Below the pieces are notes generated by a model. The model did no database searches. It had not been told where the DNA came from and saw only the letters and a program-made list of their open reading frames with translations. A stretch of DNA of 11,708 nt from Lutispora sp. (GTDB lineage: Bacteria > Bacillota > Clostridia > Lutisporales > Lutisporaceae): positions 1 through 11,708 of the forward strand of contig JAUQXG010000529.1 of the NCBI GenBank assembly GCA_030834765.1, in the 5' to 3' direction. This document shows positions 1-5,330 of the stretch, one piece after another (position 1 is the stretch's first letter; each line of letters begins with the position of its first letter). The translations under genes were made by a program, and so were the position numbers.

Positions 1-60
1 ATGTAATAGAAAAAAAGAATTGGCTGTGAATTCACAGCCAATTCTTTTTTTCTATTACAT
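1..60. terminator. Perfect 60-bp palindrome, probable bidirectional terminator
   Basis: Positions 1-30 are the exact reverse complement of 31-60, centred on GAATTC, so either strand can fold into a 30-bp stem with almost no loop. The GC-richer core (GGCTGTG/CACAGCC) is flanked by A7 at 10-16 and T7 at 45-51. That gives a stem followed by a U-run in both directions, as expected of a bidirectional intrinsic terminator. It would end transcripts from the minus-strand PTPS-like gene and from any plus-strand gene to the left. The arm begins at base 1 of the window, so the palindrome may extend further left. The shape is direct observation and the function is inferred. Confidence 0.75.
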
Positions 61-72
61 TGGTTTGCCAAT

Positions 73-132
73 GCTTATTAAAAACAGTAGCCCACCGATA
101 AATATCCCGGCGGGCTACTGTTCTTAATAAGC
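73..132 (-). terminator. Long stem-loop terminator of the PTPS-like gene
   Basis: Arms 73-98 and 107-132 form a 26-bp stem with an 8-nt loop. On the plus strand three positions are A-C mismatches (82/123, 94/111, 98/107). On the minus strand all three become G-U wobbles, so the RNA read leftward from the gene at 174-737 pairs without interruption. In that direction the GC-rich inner stem (85-98 with 107-120) is followed by five U residues (84-80). This fits an intrinsic terminator 42 bp behind the gene's stop codon. Confidence 0.75.
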
Positions 133-173
133 TTGATTTTACTGGGTTCTGGAGTTTGAAATATCAAATTAGA

Positions 174-737
174 TTATTTTTTATATCCGCATTTAGGACA
201 TACACCATTTTCGTTTAACGCAATACCACACAACGGGCAACGGTCTATACTCTTTTGAGGTTCGTATTCTTCTGTAGCGCCATTTACTCCGCTTGTAAAT
301 GTGATTTTAACTATATTTAGTTTATCTTTTAGTAAATCATAAACTATTTTAATCATACCTTCAACAGTCATTGTTTCTTTAGTTACAACTAATCGACATT
401 CCGGATATGCTGTTGCAAGTTCAGTTTTGAAAGCTGGACCTTTTTGCTTATTGGTTGGCGCACCGTTCTTAATGCCTTGTGCTTCGTACACGCCAAGAAT
501 AGCTGGAAGCAATGGGTCATCTTCTCTTAAAATCAGAGCATGGTCAAAATTTTGTAAAACTTCCCAAGCGGTTTTCTGAATTTCATTACAAGGAAATACC
601 ATATTGACTCCCATGTTGACAGTATCTTCAACTTCAAGTGTCAGTATTCCTGTATGTCCGTGCAAATATTGGGCTTCACCTTTGAACCCGTAGAACCTGT
701 GTGCATATTGCAAGTCTAATTTAGTGAAACTTCTCAT
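174..737 (-). CDS. PTPS/QueD-like (6-carboxytetrahydropterin synthase family) protein with C-terminal zinc ribbon
   Basis: This 187-residue protein belongs to the 6-pyruvoyltetrahydropterin synthase/QueD fold. QueD makes 6-carboxytetrahydropterin from dihydroneopterin triphosphate on the way to queuosine and other deazapurines. The zinc-ligand histidines are visible as AHRF (His13) and LHGH (His26, His28), with the Asp65-His66 pair in FDHAL and Glu121 in TKET. The nucleophilic cysteine that normally lies four residues before HGH is alanine (Ala22), with Glu21 beside it. Family relatives that act on dihydroneopterin without this cysteine are known, so the reaction is uncertain. Residues 167-183 add a CxxC-x9-CxxC zinc ribbon that plain QueD lacks. 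The ATG start is supported by AAGGAGA at 750-744. No queC, queE or queF is in the window. The family is secure but the substrate is not. Confidence 0.85.
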   Translation of the reverse strand: MRSFTKLDLQYAHRFYGFKGEAQYLHGHTGILTLEVEDTVNMGVNMVFPCNEIQKTAWEVLQNFDHALILREDDPLLPAILGVYEAQGIKNGAPTNKQKGPAFKTELATAYPECRLVVTKETMTVEGMIKIVYDLLKDKLNIVKITFTSGVNGATEEYEPQKSIDRCPLCGIALNENGVCPKCGYKK

Positions 738-764
738 AAATATTCTCCTTATATTATTTATATT

Positions 765-789
765 TACGGGGTACTTTTATGCTCCCGTA
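765..789 (-). promoter_or_regulatory. GC-rich leader hairpin upstream of the PTPS-like gene
   Basis: In the minus-strand leader, about 15 nt before the Shine-Dalgarno sequence, UACGGG pairs with CCCGUA (6 bp) around a 13-nt loop. An A/U-only tail then leads to AAGGAG. A GC stem in an otherwise AT-rich leader, followed by an A-rich tail ending in the ribosome binding site, recalls the outline of preQ1-I riboswitches, which often control queuosine genes. I could not find a convincing loop-to-tail pseudoknot, and the loop is longer than usual. I therefore call only a structured leader. Confidence 0.3.
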
Positions 790-1211
790 TGCGCACATAT
801 TAAAGCTTGTAGTTTGTCTGTATCCATAAATATATACTTCACTTATTTCTTAGAACTGTAAATTTATAAATTCTCCATTTAATTTAATCTCTATCATTTT
901 AACACACAATTCATTAATATTAATATAAAACCTCGGACTTACACCAACAGGTGTGGTTCAGGTTTGCTGGATACACAACACCAAGAAGACCAGCCAATAA
1001 AACCTCTGTATGCTAAAAGCAATGAGCGTATAAACCATTATTTTATGCTATTCGTAGCAGTTATACTGTGTATGAATATTGTGTTCAAGTGGTTTACGCA
1101 TAAGCTAATCGGTTGTATACACAGCATAACACACAACTGCCTAGTCTATTTAAACCATATATTATAGATATGATTGAATCTGGTTTAACCGTTGTAAGCC
1201 TTATTTATAGC
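790..1211. other. Gene-poor intergenic region
   Basis: This stretch lies between the leader of the PTPS-like gene and the end of the rubrerythrin gene. A 67-codon open frame at 964-1167 (plus, TTG start, no ribosome binding site) is not convincing as a gene. The motif GGTTTA or its complement recurs several times between 960 and 1190. There are two weak inverted repeats: 1060-1074 with 1116-1130 (15-bp arms, one A-C mismatch and one G-T pair), and TTAAACCA at 1150-1157 with TGGTTTAA at 1181-1188. It may be the remnant of a lost element, but I recognise no transposase motif. Confidence 0.4.
928..965 (+). repeat. Imperfect 38-nt stem-loop, function unknown
   Basis: Three stacked helices form one hairpin: AAACCT/AGGTTT outside (928-933 with 960-965), GGAC/GTTC in the middle (935-938 with 956-959, one G-U pair), and ACACC/GGTGT inside (941-945 with 950-954) closing an AACA tetraloop. 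The G-U pair exists only in plus-strand RNA. No U-run follows on the plus strand, while the minus-strand version runs into a T/A-rich tract. It could be a small structured RNA, a weak terminator or an element end. Confidence 0.35.
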
Positions 1212-1757
1212 CTATTTGAAGTATCTATCAAGTAAACCCTTGAAAGCCGCACCATGTCTTGCTTCGTCTTTGCACATTTCATGGACTGTATCGTGGATTG
1301 CATCATAGTTTAATTTTTTAGCCAAAGTTGCTAAATCCTTTTTGCCTTGGCAAGCACCATGCTCAGCATCTACTCTCATTTCAAGATTTTTCTTTGTATC
1401 AGCTACTACTACTTCACCTAGAAGCTCAGCAAATTTTGCTGCATGTTCAGCTTCTTCAAAAGCAATTCTCTTATACGCTTCTGCAACTTCAGGGAATCCT
1501 TCTCTGTCTGCTTGACGACTCATTGCTAAGTACATTCCTACTTCTGTACATTCCCCCATGAAGTTTGCCCTAAGGTTTTCAATTATTTCAGGTTCTACAT
1601 CTTTAGCAACTCCAATTTTATGTTCATCTGCCCAAGCCATTTGATCTTCAGATTGTTCCATAAATTTCTCGCCTGGAGCCTTACATATTGGACAGGCATC
1701 TGGAGCCATATCTCCATTATGAACATAACCACAAACAGTACATACAAATTTTTTCAT
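1212..1757 (-). CDS. Reverse rubrerythrin (rubredoxin domain N-terminal)
   Basis: This 181-residue non-haem iron protein probably reduces hydrogen peroxide to water in the cytoplasm with electrons from NADH via rubredoxin/oxidoreductase partners. Residues 1-35 form a rubredoxin-like Fe(SCys)4 site with Cys6, Cys9, Cys22 and Cys25. Residues 50-181 form the ferritin-like diiron domain, with a Glu-containing helix around 66-75 (FMGECTE) and two ExxH motifs (Glu102-His105 and Glu165-His168). The order rubredoxin then diiron domain is opposite to classical rubrerythrin and is the arrangement of clostridial reverse rubrerythrins, which have about this length. The ATG start follows AGGAGG on the minus strand. 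The gene has its own promoter with a Fur/PerR-like box, which fits peroxide induction. It is divergent from the YhhN-family gene. Confidence 0.93.
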   Translation of the reverse strand: MKKFVCTVCGYVHNGDMAPDACPICKAPGEKFMEQSEDQMAWADEHKIGVAKDVEPEIIENLRANFMGECTEVGMYLAMSRQADREGFPEVAEAYKRIAFEEAEHAAKFAELLGEVVVADTKKNLEMRVDAEHGACQGKKDLATLAKKLNYDAIHDTVHEMCKDEARHGAAFKGLLDRYFK

Positions 1758-1833
1758 TTTAAAATTCCTCCTAAATAATAGTTATATTTTGTACCTAGTG
1801 CAGGCACATATTAGATTAATTACTACATTTATT

Positions 1834-1862
1834 ATTATAAGATAATAATTATTAATTAGCAA
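1834..1862 (-). promoter_or_regulatory. Sigma-A promoter of the reverse rubrerythrin gene
   Basis: Read on the minus strand, TTGCTA (1862-1857) is separated by exactly 17 bp from a perfect TATAAT (1839-1834). Transcription should begin near 1827, leaving a leader of about 70 nt before the ATG at 1757. Confidence 0.75.
1840..1854. promoter_or_regulatory. Fur/PerR-like 7-1-7 operator within the rubrerythrin promoter
   Basis: AGATAAT-A-ATTATTA is an imperfect inverted repeat. It matches 12 of 14 arm positions of TGATAATnATTATCA (Fur) and 11 of 14 of TTATAATnATTATAA (PerR). It lies wholly inside the 17-bp spacer of the rubrerythrin promoter, where a bound repressor would block polymerase. Clostridial reverse rubrerythrins are known PerR targets. 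The surrounding DNA is very AT-rich, so a chance match is possible. Confidence 0.5.
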
Positions 1863-1941
1863 GTGTTTTTTTATAATTTCTTAAAAAACCTTACATAATT
1901 TTAAATTTACCATCGTATGTTTCTTTTAGTGAAGTATTATA

Positions 1942-1947
1942 TATAAT
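1942..1947 (+). promoter_or_regulatory. Possible -10 box of the YhhN-family gene
   Basis: A perfect TATAAT sits 8 bp before the ATG at 1955. The hexamer 17 bp upstream (GTTTCT, 1919-1924) is a poor -35. If the box is used, transcription would start at about 1953-1955, giving an mRNA with almost no leader before the annotated ATG. Confidence 0.35.
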
Positions 1948-1954
1948 AATATAA

Positions 1955-2656
1955 ATGAGTTGGAGGAAGGTGATATATACGAAAATTAAAAAGATGATTG
2001 TCTTTTCCTTTATTTTGATATACATATTGTTCTTGTATTGCGATATTACAAAATATTATAAAATTAGCAGCTTATCTACATATATAAAGTTTACAGGAAT
2101 TATATTATGCTTTTTATTGAGCCTTTTCATAGGGAATGATGGACATGATTCTATTGATACAAAATTACTTGTGTCTGCCTTATTTTTCACATTAACAGCA
2201 GATTATTTCTTATTATTTGAAAAGAATCTTAAGACAGGAGTTGTGTTTTTCTGCATTGTTCAATCACTTTATATTATAAGGCATAGCAGGAAGACTTTAT
2301 TGACATCATCTTATTTTATAATTGTAAGTGTCATAATAATAACAATAACTTTCTTAACTTCATTTATACATATTTATAATATAGACCAAGTTTTCAAAGC
2401 AATATTATTTTTATATGGAATACTATTATTCATAAGCACTTTCTCAGCAATAAGAACAACGTGGTTTACCAGATATCCTAGAAGTACAAGCAATAAAGTT
2501 GCTCTGGGATTGGTATTATTCATGCTATGTGACATAAATGTAGCACTATTTAATACATTCAATTCCTTTTCAGATATCACGGGTTTTCTAATATGGCTTT
2601 TCTATTTTCCTTCACAAGTATTGCTTGCCCTAAGTGGCTATAAGCAGTTCAAATAG
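1955..2656 (+). CDS. YhhN/TMEM86-family integral membrane protein (lysoplasmalogenase-like)
   Basis: This very hydrophobic 233-residue protein has about eight membrane segments (roughly 13-29, 41-59, 69-87, 93-108, 116-139, 146-164, 181-200 and 209-228). The pattern matches the YhhN/TMEM86 family. A TAD motif at 82-84 is followed by a long hydrophobic run, and near the C terminus LFMLCD (Asp193) precedes NVALFNTF and a final helix ending in QVLLALSGY. The two aspartates match the conserved acidic positions of the family. Some members hydrolyse the vinyl-ether bond of lysoplasmalogens, which would suit a plasmalogen-making anaerobe, but the activity here is inferred. The start is uncertain: no ribosome binding site precedes ATG 1955, whereas GGAGG lies inside the frame at 1962-1966, before GTG 1970 and ATG 1994. 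It is divergent from the rubrerythrin gene. Confidence 0.75.
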   Translation: MSWRKVIYTKIKKMIVFSFILIYILFLYCDITKYYKISSLSTYIKFTGIILCFLLSLFIGNDGHDSIDTKLLVSALFFTLTADYFLLFEKNLKTGVVFFCIVQSLYIIRHSRKTLLTSSYFIIVSVIIITITFLTSFIHIYNIDQVFKAILFLYGILLFISTFSAIRTTWFTRYPRSTSNKVALGLVLFMLCDINVALFNTFNSFSDITGFLIWLFYFPSQVLLALSGYKQFK

Positions 2657-2680
2657 TGGCATTAATCCACTTTCTTGATG
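2655..2680 (+). terminator. Weak possible terminator after the YhhN-family gene
   Basis: AGTGG (2655-2659) overlaps the stop codon and can pair with CCACT (2667-2671) around a 7-nt loop, followed by a mixed T-rich stretch. The stem is only 5 bp and the T-run is broken, so this is a weak call. Confidence 0.3.
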
Positions 2681-2746
2681 ATTTATTAGATTGTTTAAAA
2701 ATGCTCAATCAGGCAAAAATGTGAATATAAAAATATTTACTATTAC

Positions 2747-2778
2747 TTGACATTTCATAAAATAGGAAATAAGATAAT
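2747..2778 (+). promoter_or_regulatory. Promoter of the znuACB operon
   Basis: A perfect TTGACA (2747-2752) is followed after 17 bp by TAAGAT (2770-2775), or after 20 bp by GATAAT (2773-2778). Transcription should start near 2782-2786, at the edge of the inverted-repeat operator at 2785-2799. Confidence 0.65.
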
Positions 2779-2784
2779 TATAAA

Positions 2785-2799
2785 TGCAAATGATTTGCA
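2785..2799. promoter_or_regulatory. Zur-like 7-1-7 operator before znuA
   Basis: TGCAAAT-G-ATTTGCA is a perfect inverted repeat with the 7-1-7 geometry of Fur-family operators. It lies just after the znu promoter and 26 bp before the znuA start. A repressor bound here would cover the transcription start. Since the operon encodes a zinc-type importer, Zur is the likely ligand. The half-site differs from the Bacillus Zur consensus (TCGTAAT), so the regulator is an inference. Confidence 0.65.
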
Positions 2800-2825
2800 A
2801 TAAAGTTTTCTGGAGGAAATAATAG

Positions 2826-3737
2826 ATGACAAGAAAAACAATTAGATTAATTCTTATACTAGCTTTTACAGGGATGCTTTTAGCAGGATGCAGTAAAGCT
2901 AATATTACGGACAATGAACAAGGAGAAAAAGCAGATAAATATACAATTGTGACTTCTTTTTATCCAATATATATTTCTGCTATAAATATTACAAGAGATG
3001 TACCAGGAGTAGAGGTTATCAATATGACAAAGGCTCAAACTGGATGCTTACACGATTATCAATTGACACCACAGGATTTGAAAACGCTAGAATCAGCAGA
3101 TGTTTTTCTTATCAATGGAGCAGACATGGAGTCCTTCATGGATAAAGTGATTAAGCAAATGCCTGCTATGAAAGTAATAGAGGCATCAAAAGGCTTAGAG
3201 CTGTTAAAAGAGGAAAGTGGAGAACTAAATCCTCATGTTTGGGTAAGTATAAGTGGAGCAATAGCTGAAGTAGAAAACATAACCTTGCAGCTATCTGCTG
3301 TAGATGAGAAAAATGCAGACCTGTATAAAAAGAATGCATCTGCATATATAGAAAAACTCAATACATTAAAGGAAAACATGCATTCTTCTTTAGAAAAAGT
3401 AAAAACAAGAGATATCGTAACCTTCCATGAGGCATTTCCATATTTCGCGAAGGAATTTGGGTTGAATATCAAAGCCGTAGTGGAAAGAGAGCCTGGGGAA
3501 GATCCAAGTGCGGGGGAATTGGCAGAGACTATTGACTTAATAAAAGCAGCTGGTGTAAAAGCTTTATTTGCTGAACCACAGTATTCGGCAAAGGCAGCAG
3601 AAACCATTGCCAGAGAGACCGGCGCAAAGGTGTATATATTAGATCCGGTAGTGACAGGTGATTTTACACACGATGCATATATAAATTCAATGAAGAAAAA
3701 TTTAAAGGTTTTGGAAGAGGCGTTGAATTATGAATAA
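2826..3737 (+). CDS. znuA: Zinc-type ABC transporter substrate-binding lipoprotein
   Basis: This 303-residue cluster A-I (ZnuA/TroA) metal-binding lipoprotein captures Zn2+ (possibly Mn2+) outside the membrane and passes it to ZnuB. Residues 1-22 are a lipoprotein signal ending in the lipobox LLAGC, with Cys22 as the lipid anchor. The four expected metal ligands can be placed at His76 (CLHDYQL), His137 (NPHVW), His201 (FHEAFPYF) and Asp273 (ILDP). There is no histidine-rich loop before His137, unlike Gram-negative ZnuA, but this is common in Gram-positive members. GGAGG sits 9 nt upstream of the ATG. The gene overlaps znuC by 8 nt. A Zur-like operator lies directly upstream. Zinc is favoured by the operator and the three-His-plus-Asp site, but sequence alone does not exclude manganese. 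Confidence 0.92.
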   Translation: MTRKTIRLILILAFTGMLLAGCSKANITDNEQGEKADKYTIVTSFYPIYISAINITRDVPGVEVINMTKAQTGCLHDYQLTPQDLKTLESADVFLINGADMESFMDKVIKQMPAMKVIEASKGLELLKEESGELNPHVWVSISGAIAEVENITLQLSAVDEKNADLYKKNASAYIEKLNTLKENMHSSLEKVKTRDIVTFHEAFPYFAKEFGLNIKAVVEREPGEDPSAGELAETIDLIKAAGVKALFAEPQYSAKAAETIARETGAKVYILDPVVTGDFTHDAYINSMKKNLKVLEEALNYE

Positions 3738-4494
3738 GGCATGTGGGCTTTGTTGTACAAAAATACAAAATTTTGGCGTGATAAGAGGAAAAACAGAAAT
3801 ATTAAAGGATGTTAATTTACACATACATTGTGGAGAATTAACAGCGATCATTGGACCTAACGGTGCTGGAAAAAGTACTTTTCTAAAAGCATTGCTTGGA
3901 GAAATCCCCCATAGTGGAGAATTGAAGTTTTTAGATACAAAGGGTGCTCACACAGGCCATCCTCTTTTAGGCTACGTACCGCAACATCTTGACTTTGATG
4001 CTGGTACACCTACAAGTGTAATGGATTTTTTTCAAGCGGCAAAATCAAACATACCTGTTTGGATGTTGCATTCAAAAAAAGCAAGAGCAGGTATTTTTGA
4101 AAGCCTTCAAAGAGTTTCAGCCGAACATCTCATAGATAAAAGGCTGGGAAGTTTATCTGGAGGGGAGCTTCAAAGAGTGCTATTAGCCATGGCTCTCGAC
4201 CCTTTGCCCGATCTTTTGCTCCTTGACGAACCCGTGTCGGGAATTGATCAAAGTGGATTAGAAATGTTTTATAATTTAGTATCTGAATTGAGATTAAAAT
4301 TTGATTTATCAATATTATTAGTTTCACATGATTTGCCTCTTGTCTATAAGTATGCAGACCGAGTAGTATTTTTAAATAAAACAGTTCAATGTGTAGGAAA
4401 ACCAAAAGAGGTTTTTGAGAATCAGATCGTTATGGATACTTTTGGTACATCATGGTTAGCTAATGGGAGGGATTTTAATGGAACAGATATATAA
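3730..4494 (+). CDS. znuC: Zinc-type ABC transporter ATP-binding protein
   Basis: This 254-residue ATPase powers metal import through ZnuB. All ABC elements are present: Walker A GPNGAGKST (42-50), Q-loop GYVPQ (81-85), signature LSGGE (142-146), Walker B LLLLDEP (162-168) and the H-loop SH (199-200). Length and motif spacing are typical of the metal-importer ATPases. Its ATG lies inside the last codons of znuA (8-nt overlap), and its end overlaps the start of znuB by 17 nt, so the three genes are surely co-transcribed and probably translationally coupled. The N terminus has three cysteines within residues 5-9 (CGLCC), which is unusual for this family and has no function I can assign. Confidence 0.94.
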   Translation: MNKACGLCCTKIQNFGVIRGKTEILKDVNLHIHCGELTAIIGPNGAGKSTFLKALLGEIPHSGELKFLDTKGAHTGHPLLGYVPQHLDFDAGTPTSVMDFFQAAKSNIPVWMLHSKKARAGIFESLQRVSAEHLIDKRLGSLSGGELQRVLLAMALDPLPDLLLLDEPVSGIDQSGLEMFYNLVSELRLKFDLSILLVSHDLPLVYKYADRVVFLNKTVQCVGKPKEVFENQIVMDTFGTSWLANGRDFNGTDI

Positions 4495-5317
4495 TATTAT
4501 AGATATTTTGTTGCCTTTTCAGTGGACAACTCATATATTCATGAAAAATGCTTTAATTGCGATTTTGATTGTAACACCAATATTCGGAATATTAGGGACG
4601 ATGATTGTAAATAACAGAATGGCATTTTTCTCTGATGCGCTAGGACACTCGGCATTAACTGGAATTGCAATAGGTGTGGTTCTGGGATTTAATAATCCGA
4701 TTTGGTCCATGATTGGTTTTGCAGTAATCTTTTCTCTTGCACTGATAACAGTAAGAAATTCAAATACAACATCAACAGATACTATTATTGGTGTGTTTTC
4801 ATCAACTGCCATAGCCTTAGGTATTGTAATTCTTTCTAGAGGAGGAGATTTTAATAAGTTTTCCAGCTATCTTATAGGAGATTTATTAAGCATAACGATC
4901 AATGATATTATTATGCTAATTTCAGTTTTGGCAATTGTTCTGCTATTTTGGGCAACGATGTTTAATAAAATAATGATAATCAGCATAAACAAACCCCTGG
5001 CCAAAAGCAGAGGTATCAATACGAGAATAGTAGAAATAATCTTTACGGCAATTATTGCAATCATCGTTATGATTTCTATACAGTGGGTAGGGCTTTTGAT
5101 TATTAATTCTCTTTTGGTACTTCCAGCTGCTGCAGCGAGGAATGTTTCAAAAAATATGAGAGAATATCATATTTTTTCAGTTTCAATTGCAATGATCTCT
5201 GGTTTTTGTGGATTGATTTTATCCTACTATTGGAATACTGCCACTGGAGCTACCATTGTCCTGATCAGTGCAGCTGCATTTTTAATAACATATGCTATGA
5301 GAAATAGGGTGATTTAG
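4478..5317 (+). CDS. znuB: Zinc-type ABC transporter permease (ABC-3 family)
   Basis: This 279-residue membrane permease forms the metal channel of the ZnuABC importer. It has about eight or nine hydrophobic helices. The family's conserved stretch FFSDALGHSALTGIAIG follows the first long helix, and GLLIINSLLVLPAAAA lies in the last third. I chose the ATG at 4478 because GGGAGG (4465-4470) is spaced 7 nt before it. An in-frame ATG at 4463 would add five residues but has no ribosome binding site and would place that purine run inside the coding region. The gene overlaps znuC by 17 nt. Its stop lies 13 bp from the stop of the convergent GGDEF gene, with no clear terminator between them. Confidence 0.93.
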   Translation: MEQIYNIIDILLPFQWTTHIFMKNALIAILIVTPIFGILGTMIVNNRMAFFSDALGHSALTGIAIGVVLGFNNPIWSMIGFAVIFSLALITVRNSNTTSTDTIIGVFSSTAIALGIVILSRGGDFNKFSSYLIGDLLSITINDIIMLISVLAIVLLFWATMFNKIMIISINKPLAKSRGINTRIVEIIFTAIIAIIVMISIQWVGLLIINSLLVLPAAAARNVSKNMREYHIFSVSIAMISGFCGLILSYYWNTATGATIVLISAAAFLITYAMRNRVI

Positions 5318-5330
5318 TTCTAAATATATT

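Noticed and set aside
1060..1130. Inverted repeat of 15-bp arms (1060-1074 with 1116-1130) as possible transposon ends or a rubrerythrin terminator
   Set aside because: The arms have a mismatch and a wobble, the spacer is long, there is no target duplication or transposase, and no U-run follows on either strand.
964..1167. A 67-codon plus-strand open frame with a hydrophobic middle
   Set aside because: It begins with TTG, has no ribosome binding site or promoter, resembles no family I know, and lies in a repeat-rich gap.
3233..3607. Antisense open frame of 124 codons within znuA
   Set aside because: It is a shadow of the well-supported znuA frame and has no ribosome binding site or recognisable motif.
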